Counted from the stretch's first letter, positions 34,401-45,635 are shown. The stretch is DNA of 64,000 nt from Aphrocallistes beatrix (GCA_963281255.1 OY725494.1:1377934-1441933); one strand, 5' to 3'. Translations and numbers: made by a program. The notes: generated by a model not told the origin, from the letters alone.

Positions 34401-34559
34401 GAGGGTCGGATGAAAATCCATAAATTAGTAAGCGGAATATTAATAGTAATGTTTAATGACTATATTGTGAATTTGAGCTCTATATTAGACTTACTTCTTG
34501 ACTAGAGCTATTTTATCTAAAGGCTTCTATGCAGATTTTGTAATTACTGAATGGAATTA

Positions 34560-34885
34560 GAAAGAAGGGATTTTAGAACCATGATGTTTTACGACCACAT
34601 AAGGCATTTATCAGTTGAGCGTTGGTTTCTAGAATTCCAGAGGGAGAGAACCTCCCTACAAGATGAGACTAGGTCAGGGCGTCTTTCAACCACCGTCACT
34701 CCAGGAAGCTACTGTTGAGTCATTGATCAAAGAGGATAGCAGTATTACATATGAGCAAATTATTGAGACCATATACATTGGAAAAGCAGTCATTCATACC
34801 ATTCTACATGATCATCTAGGTGTCAGTAAGCTTGCGGCCCGATGGATCCCTCATGATCTCTCAAAAAATTTTTTCTACTCTTAAT
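34560..34885 (+). pseudogene. Mariner transposase N-terminal fragment
   Basis: The HTH region of a mariner-type transposase is recognisable: VERWFLEFQRERTSLQDETR, SGRLSTTVTP, then LIKEDSSITYEQIIETI and HTILHDHLGVSKLAARWIPH. These correspond to the linker and second helix-turn-helix up to the WVPHxL motif. A frame change occurs near 34710. Nothing of the catalytic DDD domain follows, and no terminal repeats were found. Old, truncated relic. Confidence 0.75.
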
Positions 34886-35252
34886 TATGTAATCGTCTAT
34901 TGAAAGGCAGCGATGCTCTGGAAGTAATTCATATTGGGAAGTACAGTTGGTGGTACATTTGTCTCGGTAGGCTCCTCTCATATTTTCTAGTAGCAGCTCT
35001 CTTAAACCTTCGTTGATTTCAGAGTTTACCTTTATTTGAGAAGCTCACGAATTATTTTATCTGGGAAAGAGTTGGGCAAGATTGATACTACATCCTTATC
35101 TAGAAAATGTAATAAAATCCAAATTTGTTTGGTATGCAGACTATGTTTACATACATAAAACAATAAATTAAACGATAAACCTAGTTTAAGGTAGCCATAT
35201 TATAAGAACACAAAAACTATTAGCGCAAAAATCAGATCAAATTCCTGCTTAA
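34886..35252. other. AT-rich spacer
   Basis: No feature recognised. Confidence 0.4.
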
Positions 35253-35562
35253 GGTTGGCCTTTCCTATAATAGCTAACTTTTGCCTTTTTCAAACGGTTC
35301 ATTTAATATTTTCAGTGCAGATTTGACTCGCAGAGTTATCTGCAAAACTGCAAAAATAATTGAAATATTGCAACAAATAAAAATTTTAAAAAGAGTTTGG
35401 TCATTTTATAAGAAAAGAATCGGACACAATATGCTTAGAACCCTTTAGAAAATTTTCAAATTCATTCATAGATCGATGATCTAACTAATGAACAGACATA
35501 TTTTTGAAATTTTGAAAATTGTTAAAAATTCACACCAAAACACCCGAGGAATTATATTTTAA

Positions 35563-37501
35563 GGATACCGCCCTCGAAAAAACATATGATTTGCATTACA
35601 GCATACGATGAAAGTAGAGCTATAAGAGATGTTAAGCGTGGGGAGGTATCTCCATCAAGAAATACTGGCACATTCCAAACCGTTTTTGATTCTCATTTCT
35701 AGATTTTGAGATACAGTGTCTCAAAGTCTGTTTTTTTAATTTTCCGCTAGCACATCTTAATGGTAGAAATTTAGGCACTCAATGAATTGTTTAGGACATA
35801 CCAAGGAATCAAACGCTTCCAAAATCGAATCATAGATAGTCTACCATATTTGCAACTTCATAGGACCAGAAGAAAGTTAAAATGACAAATATTGTAAATT
35901 TTATCGGTGTCCGAAAAAAAAGGGCCAAAAAAGGGCCAAAATGTCTGTTTTTTTGGGGAAATCATGAATAAAATCACCGAGTTAGAATATATCCAAAAAA
36001 TGGTGGTCCTACGTTCATCGCCTAATGATATGAAACAACTCTTGAAATTTTCAAACTTCTATCTCAAACCAAATTTGAGAAATAATTCTGTAAAGACGGT
36101 CAATTTTGAAATTTTAAAGTCCCGAGATATAGAGATTTTAAGTTTAGGTGTTAAGAAGAATGTAAAATGAGTTATTAATAATGCACATAAGCATCCACAG
36201 ACATTTATTCGCATCCATACTGCTGATTTAGGTATATTAAAGCCAAATATTTACCAAAAATAGCAAAAGTACCCTGAAAATCCACAAATTTCCTTGAGGC
36301 CCCTAACTCCGAATATTTTGAGATAATTGTAGATAATATTTCAAATTCCTGGCACTGCGAAGTATAATCTATCAGTTTAGAATGAATAAAAAGCTTCCAA
36401 AAAGTATATTAGGAAGTTAGAGCGAAAGTCTACGACTTTTAGTTTCGAAGTTAGGATTTTCGAAAAATGCTACGTCATCATATGACAAAAATCTAAAACT
36501 TAACATTCCATAGGGTGTAGTGCAATTATTATCAAAGAATCATATATGTACACTAGTAAAAAGTATATTAGGAAGTGAGAACTAAGAATTTGGACTTGTA
36601 TTTACAAAGATAGAGAGATATCTCTTTTTGGACCCTAAATGGGGGTTTTTGACCCAATCTGCGAGGTCCAAGGCCAGAACTTTCAAAATAATTATCAAAA
36701 GTTCTCCAATTTTTCTGTACATATTATTAACGGCAATTGTATTCACTATTTAGCATAATAGCTAAATTTGGACACATATTTAATGATTAGATTCGCCATT
36801 TTCTAATAGATTCAAAGTTCTCCATAGAATTTGTATTACAATTGAATCAAAGATAAGTCGAGAATTATTTATTTTTTGACAAAGGAATGTTCGAGGAACC
36901 TATATATTTTCGCATATATCCTTTTATTTAAGGATATAATATATGATATATCTACAATAGTTTTTAAGATATGACATCAGCCTCTTTCGGGACCTTAGAG
37001 GGATATTATGGCCGAACTTTACTTATAATATGCGATATCTCAAGAACAAATGGTCGGATCCGAACAAATTTTTTTTTGAAACGATCAGAATTTTATTTCT
37101 GACCCAGTGATCGCTAAATATCTGAGATCAAACTTGCGATTTCCCGAGGATTATATAAATGAACTCCCTTATAGAGCTATTTTGTTGGGATTTTATTTGC
37201 CCATTCTTTTAAATATTTGTGTTTTATAATCTCCAAAGGTGCTAATACAATGTGAAGGTTCATATCATTAAAAAAATATCAAATAAGTTAAAAACTAACT
37301 GGTAAATGAGTCAAAATCCTCTAATAATTTTAAATTTTTATTAGCGCTAAACTTTAGGGGGTTATTTCGCAAAAAATACAAAAAAATGCCGTCCAAATAG
37401 TGCTATCAGATGGTGGACCGATCAGTAATACAATAAAATTAGCATTAAAACATTTTGCAGTTTTTTTTTACGCCAGTCAAGATTTTTCGAGGGCGGTATC
37501 C
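35563..37501 (+). mobile_element. TTAA-type non-autonomous element, copy B (1939 bp)
   Basis: Ends GGATACCGCCCTCGAAAAA and TTTTTCGAGGGCGGTATCC, with TTAA at 35559-35562 and 37502-37505. Nearly identical to copy A over the full length; the 87-codon frame at 35907 translates identically in both. Identity of that frame reflects recent copying, not selection. Confidence 0.88.
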
Positions 37502-38346
37502 TTAAGTAATTTTGACATTATTTTTTTCATAATTCTCTTTTTATTCGTAATATCAAGATTCTGTCATTTCATTATGTTCTCCTCTTCGAGATCCATCAAA
37601 AACCGTTGAGTTTTCGCCCCTATGATGAATTTACAAAAAGTTATCACCTTTAAAATTGCTGAGAAAAGTCTCACAAAATAGAATTTTTAAAAAGTTTATA
37701 TAGTCCCTCAATTTCCATTAGTTTTAACTGTTTGAAATATTAAATAACATACAAATATCCTTATTCGACAACTTATAGCAGTACTTAACTTCATAATATC
37801 GTATATGAAAAATTTTCGCCATCAAAAGTGTGAAAAACTGGTCATTGATGACTAGCCCCCCAAAATTAACCACATTCGATAGTATCCGCCGGTATCCCAG
37901 ATCAATAACTTCTTTGAACCATGACAAATCATCATTTTAATGCTAAATTCGTGCTTAGCACTAAATTACCAGCAATTTGATATATATATATTGACCATAT
38001 TTGGAGAATTTTTTGGATGTCCATGCATAGCAAAGGCCAGGCATAGCATTCTATATACTAAGGCAATGGCACTCTATTCAAAATCTGGACCATGGATGGC
38101 AATTACCATCGGCTTTCAAAATATCATGTATTGTTATACTGCCTTTCATTACTATTCTAAAGTACTCTAATGTAACATTTGATTGATTTTAATGATTTCG
38201 GACCACCCAACCCACTTAAAATTAACATATTATTATACACTTTAATGGTAAAATCACAATCAATACACTGCTAAATATAAATAAATAATTAAATAAATAA
38301 AAGATAAAGTGTGACAATTCATTTAGAACTAGACTAGATTCTTCAT

Positions 38347-38393
38347 TCTCTCTCTCTCTCTCTCTCTCTTTCTCTTTCTCTCTCTCTCTCTCT
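38347..38393. repeat. (CT)n microsatellite
   Basis: A nearly pure CT run with two TTT interruptions, inside the P element. Confidence 0.9.
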
Positions 38394-38419
38394 AAAACAA
38401 AAGAACATGGAAAAAAATA

Positions 38420-38606
38420 CAATCAGGACCGCTTATTGTGAACCACCAGGGGGCCAAGAATCTGTTCATAATAGAGATACTTCATATTAATTAAGCGAAT
38501 TTGATTCAATACAAATCCTATCTAAAAAAGGAATTCGGACCAGGAGGTTAGTTCATAGTAAACGAATGTTCATATTAAGCGGGTTCATAGTAAGCGACCC
38601 TGACTG
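38420..38606. mobile_element. Pogo/Tigger-like MITE (187 bp)
   Basis: Ends CAATCAGGACCGCTTA and TAAGCGACCCTGACTG with TA flanks. Inner repeats of TTCATA(A/G)TA. Inserted in the P element. Confidence 0.7.
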
Positions 38607-39173
38607 TAGTTATATATTTTTAGCCTAGTGTTATCTCTATTTCATCATTACGAATGTAGACTTCAGAAGAATGACATGACGCTCCAAATAGTTAAATTAG
38701 AAGCAACTTCTAGAATTTTAGTATACTCACTCTCTAAAACAATACTCTTTTTTATCTTAGCATTAGTGATATTATGAATGGCATTATTCACGTGTTGAAT
38801 CGAAGGGGTGGATGAGGAAATTACCTTCTCATTTTTAATAATTTCAATAATTCGACTTCATTAATGATATTTTCCAATGACATGGTATCGGTTAGTGAGT
38901 GGCAGGATAGTTAAATTTTGTTTGTTTCCTTATAAAAAGCCTTGTAATATAAATTTTCATTAATAATTATTGAAGGTTCGATTGTAGAAATTTCATTATG
39001 ATATTGTAGCTTAAGAAAAAAGATGACCGTTGAATTTGACCAATAAATAACCCACCGACAGGGAGTTCGACTAGATGCAATTTAGAATTAATACAATTAA
39101 GAGTAGAAATAGTAAACTTAGCTTGTTTCTTTGATTCTGCAAGACTTTTCTGATATGCTTCTTATATCCTCCT

Positions 39174-39758
39174 TTACTCCTTGCCATATAGAGATAGTCT
39201 TTGACAACTAACAGTAGCGTCCGTCAGATAACTAGGACAGTTAGGAAAGATGCTAGGGACTGCACCCTTCTTGATACCCACTTTCTTCCTTTCCGTCTCA
39301 ATCATCCTCAATCCATCTGAGAATTGAATGGTCATTTCGATGTCTTCTTCATGGAAATGGTGTATGCAGACCTTGAAATAAAAAAACAAACTACAATAGA
39401 CTATTGTGATTAAAGTGTATTATCCAACATACCCTCAATCGTTTGTTCATCTCGTAGTCTTCTCTCCGCCGAGGTATAGCTCGGAACCATTTTTCACGAG
39501 TTACATTGTCAGCAGGAAAAGAGAAAACAGGTTGGATTCATCTTATCACAATAGTTTGACTTACAACCAGCATACATGCCAACCTGAGTCATGATAAAAT
39601 CGGGACGCAGCGTTGAAAAAAAAGCGGGACATAATGGGAAATTTCATTTAAAAGCGGGACACTCGATAAAATGAGGTCAAGAGGAGGGTGAAAAAAGCGG
39701 AACGTCCCGCCAAAAACGGGACAATTGGCAAGTATGAACCAGGTACCAGACGAGCCAT
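39174..39758 (-). pseudogene. THAP domain of a P transposase, two exons
   Basis: Exon 1 starts at 39758 (MARLVPG), is interrupted by a 166-bp MITE, resumes with GCKSNYCDKMNP, and after a small frameshift reads EKWFRAIPR, ending at 39433 before the donor GTATGT. After a 61-bp intron with acceptor TTTCAAG, exon 2 (39371-39174) reads VCIHHFHEEDIEMT, giving the C-x2-H zinc ligands, and AVPSIFPN, the THAP C-terminal box. The first zinc Cys is Arg here; the sister copy at 60069 keeps it (MTCVLPGC). THAP fingers bind the transposon ends in P transposases. The copy is inactivated. Confidence 0.72.
39571..39736. mobile_element. Small MITE inserted in a THAP exon
   Basis: Ends CATACATGCCAACCTGAG and AATTGGCAAGTATG are inverted (CATAC(A/T)TGCCAA). 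A 6-bp duplication AACCAG lies at 39565-39570 and 39737-39742. The inside has repeated GCGGGACA motifs. Class not certain. Confidence 0.7.
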
Positions 39759-40463
39759 GTTGAAAAGTATGCTGTGAATCGAGTAATAGTGAGAATAGGG
39801 TAGAATAGAGCAGACGTGATGTGAAGATGAATGTTGAATAGACAAGCGATGTGCAGATAGGCGATTTGAGTGAGTGACAATATTTTGAGAACATTTTTGA
39901 AATATCGTAAAAATATCGTTTTTAATTATTATGGGTGACCAAAATGTGGTTAGTCATTTTATTCAGTGACGTTTATTAGACAGAAGTTGACACATATTGG
40001 TAAATTCACAGGCTTATTTCTAAGTAATTACATCAGTGCATCTATTTCCTGAACCCGAGGTTAAAAAAATCAAGATGTTGTCATTGTAAGGTGATGTATT
40101 CTGATATTTTTCACGCATAGATAGATGATGCAAATATCCAGGAAAATTAATTATTTCAGTTTCGGAAAATTATTCCAAAATATCTTCTAAGTAAGTAGGG
40201 AGTATATTAATTTATCATATTTAATCATAAAATCATAAAACTTGATAAATTAATTGTCTAGAAAGTTCGATGGTAATGGCCATCCATGGTCCAGATTTTG
40301 AATAGAGTGCCATTGCCTTAGTATATAGAATGCTATGGGCCAGGAATATTTTCACATTCCTGGCCGTTGCTAGGAACCCGCAGCCAAAGAATTTCTCCAA
40401 ATGTGTCCAATATATATATCAAATTGCTGGAAATTTAGTGCTTCGGACGAATTTAGCATTAAG

Positions 40464-41609
40464 GATCGAATATTATTGAATCTCAAAAAAATTGATAATC
40501 GTTATTATGACTTCTTTTCCAAATATGCGTCGCAAAGATACTGTATTTCAATTTTTGCATCAATCAGAGGCTTATTTTCATTTTTACACTCAACTGAATG
40601 TTCCATTTTCCTATACAAATAACATTGTTCAAATTTTTAAATTTTTTTAGTTTGTGTTCAAGATTTTTTCCTGAGTTTGAGTGATATTTGCAAGATTATA
40701 AGTTCTATCTTTAACCCATTCATTATAGAACATAACTGACTACAATCATTAGATAATATGGAATACTGACAAAGATATGGATTTCAAAATTGATTTATCG
40801 CTGTATTTTTGGTAATTTTCGGCTTAATTTTGTATATAAATTCGCACAGTTCTTAAAGTATTGGCTTAAACAATAAGATCGTAGTCAGCTATCTTTATTA
40901 CTATATATACTTACTTTTATTTATGAATTCATTCAATTCTCACTTGATTTGGCTTTGAGAACTTGTTCAAAATGTAGTTTTAGAATCAAATTTTCCCTTA
41001 TTATTCGAATAAAATTAAAATTAAAATTATCTCAAGATGTTATAAAATAATAATAACTTCAATAATTGTTTCAATGTCATAGGTATTCTATAGACAGATT
41101 ATATTTCTAGATAGCAGAGCTATTTTAGAACTCAATTCTTTCTTTCATATTGAGTTCCAATTATATTTTAATTTTAGAACAATCAAATTCCTATGAATTC
41201 GAATTAGGAACTAACAATTGTTGCGAGTTTATTTTGATGAATCCAAATTTAGGTTCACTGCATAGTCGAATTCTAATCCAACCACTACTTCTAACTGTTA
41301 AATATTGTTTAGTATAAATAGCTAATGTAAAAGTCTCAATTATAGAGATAGCCCATATCCTACGCATTGACGAATGCTCTGCCTGGGTAGGAGTTCATGA
41401 CAATTCCAGTATGGGACGCCTGAAAGAGTTCTTGTGAACACATGGGCTATCCGTTTTTTGCTCTAAATAATAACATTTACTTTTTAGGCTGTTTATAAAA
41501 TATATTTATTGTTCCCATTCTATACTCAATTAGTAACAAACTATTGTTTTATTCTCAATGACTAAACAAAAAACAAGTACGTCGCTAGAATGAATAATAT
41601 TTTCTAATA
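40464..41609. other. AT-rich flank of the Mutator-like gene
   Basis: No gene. 41090-41220 contains several TTTTAGAAC/GAATTC-type motifs resembling motifs on the other side of the gene (44390-44600), possibly subterminal repeats of the element carrying it. A minus-strand AATAAA lies at 41548-41553, 57 bp past the stop codon. Confidence 0.35.
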
Positions 41610-44303
41610 TTATACAAAAGTTTCAAAAGAATCAACACAATCTGTACAATACCAGTCGGTATCTTCTTCAATTTCATTTTCAGCGATACCCACGCACTCC
41701 ATGTGGCTCCACTGATCACATTTATCGCATTGGATCCAATTGATCTGGGTTGATTTGACTTTCAGGCCGATTCCAATGCCGACTATGCAGTTTTCTTCAG
41801 TGCCTTGACATATTTGGCATATGGCTATTGGAGCTGATTGAGGCTGTGCAATATCCTCTTCGGAAGACGAGCTGTGAAATTTCTGGTCTGTTGAATATGC
41901 TCCAGAAGAATAGCCAGCGCCGTGTTTTCTGATTTGTCTCGCGACTTTGCTATACCGATGCTGCCTCTTAGCAAAACGGCTCTGTTGCCTGGCTTGGATC
42001 TGATAGCTTGCTTTCACCCTTCTGAGGTCTAATTTTTCGAAGTGGTTACGAATTTGTGGGGAAATTGGTATTTCAAGGAGTTGAAATAGCGTTTCTATTC
42101 CTCGGAAGCCATCATTATATCTGATGATTGCAAGGGCGGAACCTAATTGCATCATCTCATAGCTTGCATATTCATCTTTATGAACCATTCTCCATAATAC
42201 AGAGTGTATGGCCTCATTATGGTTCGAGGTTCTCCCCTCTTGAACTTTTCGAATGAACTCTGGTGCATTATAGCCGAATTCTTGGAAAACATCGGTAATA
42301 ATCTTGCAAGCACCTTCACTTAGGTAATTCGGGTGGTGAGGAGGAGTTCTACGATTGAAAATCGCTTCTTGGTACCGGCACCAGGTATTACTTGTGATGG
42401 GGCAAAATCTATGGTTATCTTTGGCATTGCCATCATTTGCTGAAAGATGCAAAGGAATTGCATCTATAGCACGAATAATTTCGCGAATATTGCCGCGATT
42501 ACGATGTATAGCAATCCTATAGTAGCTTGCTACCTGTCCAGCAACGGTATCATTAACGGTTCGAATTGCTTTGGTAGGTCCCTCCCAGGTTCCTCTTTTG
42601 CGGGAGTCCTTTTGTAATGTGCCCCGAAATGCAGGTGATACTTGCTTCAAAGCTTCTGCCTCTGACATCCCCCCGCCTTGGGTTAATAACTGTTTTTGAA
42701 GATTCTTTTGATCTCTATTGAGTTTTAGCGCCTTTTCTTGTTTTCGAATGATGTTAATTTTGATCCTTTTGCAAACGTGAGCCAAGCATTCAATACGTTC
42801 AATTTCATGTATGCCAAGGTGTTGATAGAGACCTGCTGAATGCAATTTATGGTGAGTTTTTGTATCACCATCTGTGACTAATCCTGAAAAAATTACACCG
42901 CGATCAAGTGCATCTTGTACAACAGATGGTGCCAACGCTGATTCAAGCTGCACAGAGGCGTAGTCTTGATACTTAGCTGTGCAAACTTTGGAGTGACTTG
43001 CGTTCCAAGTCGACAGGTCTTTTTTCGTGATTTGGCCTGTCATTAGAAGATTTTCATACTCGTTGCAAAGTTTGCATGAGTTTGATGCTATGCCATATGA
43101 TAAAACCTTTCCCGTGTTTGCAGATATTGCCGCTGCAAAGCAGTACCTGCTAAATCCTCCGCCACTTTTTCCACTACGTTGTTGGTAAGAACCATCATAT
43201 GAAGCAATAGCATGGACATATTTTCCATCGAATTGACATTCTGCGTGAGATTTGAGTTCATTCACCGCTCTTTTCATTGATTTTTCTGCAATATATTCGG
43301 CTGCAACTATTAACTCCCTTTCCGCTTCAACGTAAGTATGGCGAGAACAGGGGATGGGTATGCTTAGTGTCGAGTGATATAGTTCAAGCTTAGAAAGTCC
43401 CACACCAATAAGCCTGCCACCCAAAATACTACCATAGAGTAGTTCGTTTCTTTTTCGAATTTGCTGGTCCCCAACTTGAATTTTTGCTTGGGATTTAGCC
43501 CCTACACTCCAAAAGCCTTGCTGGGTGGAACATGCGGAACACTCGAGTTGTAGGTAAGTAGCAGATCCAGCCCTCTGCTTCGATTGGAACATCCTCATGG
43601 AGCCCTTTTTGCACGATTTGCAGACCGTAAGATCATCTAACATGGTTAGGAGTGTCTGAAGATTCACTATCATGTTGTCGTATGTTTGCATCCGCAAGGG
43701 GGTATCACATGGTTCGAAATATTCAGGCGTATACATAAGCTTTCGATGAGCAACCGTTTCCTTATACTGTTTTTCAACAGTCGCCTTGGATGTTCCTGAT
43801 ATTGATCCAGGAGGTGGAGGTGGTATTGGTTTGGATTGTTGCTTGAAGCGGTCGAACTCGCTTTTCGGGAAATTCACAGGAATAGGAGAGATAACACCTT
43901 CCCTCTCATATGTTGGCGAAAAGCTTCTTTTTGAGGAAGTGAATCTATTCCCTGGAAATTGTCTCTTGTGCCGGCCAAATTGGAACTTTTTCTTTCCCTT
44001 AGTTCTCAAATCGATGGTGCCATAGTCAATAGGTTCTTGGAATACATCATCATCTGGCTCTTGGGCGCATAGCTCCAACCCTGGTTCCAATGGAGTAATG
44101 ACAGCTTGTCGTAAACCCGAAAAGGTTGGGCTATCTTCAGGGGCAAGCGGAGTATTCATGCGCGGAATAGATGTAGTTGGTTGTTGTTGAGGCGCTGGAG
44201 TTGGAGGAAGAGAATAGCTATCGCTCCTCAATATGCGACGACTTCGTGAAAAGGTGTCGTTATCATCGGACGAACTTGATTCGTTTCTGTATCTGTATGC
44301 CAT
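41610..44303 (-). CDS. Intact Mutator-like transposase with C-terminal PHD finger (897 aa)
   Basis: The only long intact gene in the window, a single exon. Residues 1-150 are Ser/Pro-rich and low complexity; 159-165 is polyproline. A zinc-ribbon-like pair of knuckles uses C228/C231 and C255/C258. The Mutator-like transposase region spans about 340-760: SYDGSYQQRSG (D370), VTDGDTKTHH (D478 and D480), IECLAHVCKR, PITSNTWCRYQEA and SNHNEAIHSVLWRM. A basic stretch (775-795) may be a nuclear signal. Residues 829-889 form a C4HC3 PHD finger (CQIC, WIQCDKCDQWSH, WYCTDC). The broken relatives at 4903 and 52382 share the same order, including the PHD. The Met at 44303 is the first in frame and gives the conserved Ser-rich leader. 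It could serve transposition or be a domesticated host gene; no terminal repeats were fixed. Confidence 0.8.
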   Translation of the reverse strand: MAYRYRNESSSSDDNDTFSRSRRILRSDSYSLPPTPAPQQQPTTSIPRMNTPLAPEDSPTFSGLRQAVITPLEPGLELCAQEPDDDVFQEPIDYGTIDLRTKGKKKFQFGRHKRQFPGNRFTSSKRSFSPTYEREGVISPIPVNFPKSEFDRFKQQSKPIPPPPPGSISGTSKATVEKQYKETVAHRKLMYTPEYFEPCDTPLRMQTYDNMIVNLQTLLTMLDDLTVCKSCKKGSMRMFQSKQRAGSATYLQLECSACSTQQGFWSVGAKSQAKIQVGDQQIRKRNELLYGSILGGRLIGVGLSKLELYHSTLSIPIPCSRHTYVEAERELIVAAEYIAEKSMKRAVNELKSHAECQFDGKYVHAIASYDGSYQQRSGKSGGGFSRYCFAAAISANTGKVLSYGIASNSCKLCNEYENLLMTGQITKKDLSTWNASHSKVCTAKYQDYASVQLESALAPSVVQDALDRGVIFSGLVTDGDTKTHHKLHSAGLYQHLGIHEIERIECLAHVCKRIKINIIRKQEKALKLNRDQKNLQKQLLTQGGGMSEAEALKQVSPAFRGTLQKDSRKRGTWEGPTKAIRTVNDTVAGQVASYYRIAIHRNRGNIREIIRAIDAIPLHLSANDGNAKDNHRFCPITSNTWCRYQEAIFNRRTPPHHPNYLSEGACKIITDVFQEFGYNAPEFIRKVQEGRTSNHNEAIHSVLWRMVHKDEYASYEMMQLGSALAIIRYNDGFRGIETLFQLLEIPISPQIRNHFEKLDLRRVKASYQIQARQQSRFAKRQHRYSKVARQIRKHGAGYSSGAYSTDQKFHSSSSEEDIAQPQSAPIAICQICQGTEENCIVGIGIGLKVKSTQINWIQCDKCDQWSHMECVGIAENEIEEDTDWYCTDCVDSFETFV

Positions 44304-44760
44304 TGCAATTATACAAGTTTATAGAATAATTTTATGTAAAACTTTGATATGTGCTTGTTTGTATTCTATGGATTAGCTCTGATATACTTATATCGCATTC
44401 TAAAATTAACTCTTGAAATGAAAACTAAAATTAGAAAATTAAATGTAAGGATATTAGATTATGAATGTATCATATTCCAAAAGACATTATAAATTCATAT
44501 AATGAATTCTAAAATTATCTTTAGAATTGAAAACTATAATTAGAAATTTCAAAAAAGTATAAGCTGGATATTTGTCTAATTAATTAGACTTAAACTATTG
44601 GATTACAACTAATTATAGTTTAAATTCTTTGCTATCTGTAATTGGATATAACATTATATCAGTAACTGGATATCAGATAATTTTTTAACCTTAATTAATT
44701 AATATTAGATTACAACTAATTTTAGTTGAAAATCTTGCAACGGTATATACACTATCAAAT
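44304..44760. other. 5' flank of the Mutator-like gene
   Basis: Repeats of TTCTAAAATTA and GAAAACTA(A/T)AATTAGAAA occur twice within 44395-44600, a possible subterminal array. No promoter element stands out with confidence. Confidence 0.35.
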
Positions 44761-44761
44761 T

Positions 44762-45187
44762 TCAATATACTATAACTCTGCCAAAAGCATTCAGAATGCA
44801 GCCAAATTTCATAATCGATGAATCTGGTGTATTATCTTCATGAAAAAGTCATTAGAAGAAAAATTCAATTTTTTATATTTTTTGGAAATTTAGTCACTTT
44901 GGACACTCAAATTTCAATATACTATAACTCTTCCAAAAGCATTCAGAATGCAGCCAAATTTCATAATCGATGAATCTGGTGTATTATCTTCATGAAAAAG
45001 TCATTAGAAGAAAAATTATTTTTTTTGAAATTTAGTCACTTTGGACACTCAAATTTCAATATACTATAACTCTTCCAAAAGCATTCAGAATGCAGCCAAA
45101 TTTCATAATCGATGAATCTGGTGTATTATCTTCATGAAAAAGTCATTAGAAGAAAAATTATTTTTTTTGAAATTTAGTCACTTTGGA
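44762..45187. repeat. Three tandem copies of a ~145-bp unit
   Basis: The units start ATACTATAACTCT(G/T)CCAAAA at about 44769, 44919 and 45060, and each ends with GAAATTTAGTCACTTTGGAC. The first carries an extra TATATTTTTTGG segment. The last two are nearly identical, so expansion is recent. The array leads directly into a GGTTGGCC-family MITE end. Confidence 0.85.
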
Positions 45188-45430
45188 CCCTAAAATGATG
45201 ATCTGACATGGTTCAAAGAAGTTATAGATATGAGACATTTCGGTTCCAAAATGTGTCCTTTTTTGGGCGACATCAGGTGGTACAAGTGGCTCTAAGTGGC
45301 GAAATATTTTCATTGAAATTCAAAAAATCGAAATTAATGTTTAGAACCCCTTTAGGGATCTAAAAATGAATAAAAAGGTCTTTTGGCAAATTTTTGATAA
45401 AAAACAAAATGCCCATAGGAAAGGCCAACC
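45188..45430 (+). mobile_element. GGTTGGCC-family TTAA MITE, copy 3 right end
   Basis: AAAACAAAATGCCCATAGGA and AAAGGCCAACC before TTAA (45431-45434) match the right end of copy 1 at 59400. The left part is lost or replaced by the 145-bp array. Confidence 0.65.
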
Positions 45431-45635
45431 TTAATTAAGCTATTTACACATCAAAAACTATTATGACAACTTTGGATAATTTACATTATCAGTCGATTGA
45501 CACTAAGTATATGTGAGACAAGGTTACTTTTTGAAAGTGTGCATACTAAGATGATACTCGTAAAATAATGCTCTAAGGTTAATATTCCAATTTTAAATTT
45601 ACAAAGAACTCGCAATTATTTAGACAAGCTATTAA

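Larger units (their letters stand above)
38042..40337 (-). mobile_element. P-superfamily element with both ends and 7-bp duplication
   Basis: Inverted ends begin CATAGCATTCTATATACTAA and extend about 68 bp with a single clear mismatch. An exact duplication GGCCAGG lies at 38035-38041 and 40338-40344. The target is the centre of a palindromic segment whose uninterrupted form is at 59120-59165. The minus strand encodes a two-exon THAP domain. Two small MITEs (38420 and 39571) inserted later. Catalytic coding sequence was not recognised, so this copy is either internally deleted or badly decayed. Confidence 0.9.
35253..40463 (+). mobile_element. TTAA-type MITE (GGTTGGCC family) copy 2, twice interrupted
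   Basis: It starts GGTTGGCCTTTCCTATAATA after TTAA (35249-35252). Copy 1 at 58435-59400 gives the uninterrupted order: pieces 35253-35558, 37506-38041 and 40338-40463 align with it successively. The interruptions are TTAA element B and a P element. The right part is truncated near 40463. Confidence 0.72.

Noticed and set aside
22726..36170. Identical 87-codon frames in copies A and B (22726-22989, 35907-36170) as a conserved small protein
   Set aside because: They lie in recently duplicated non-coding elements and start in a poly-A/poly-G-rich stretch. Older copies of the family do not keep the frame open.
39589..39894. Three overlapping minus-strand frames of 65-101 codons
   Set aside because: They read across a MITE inserted in a THAP exon; only the exon parts outside the MITE have recognisable protein.
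43786..44025. A plus-strand Gly-rich 79-codon frame
   Set aside because: It is the complement of the polyproline segment of the intact minus-strand gene.
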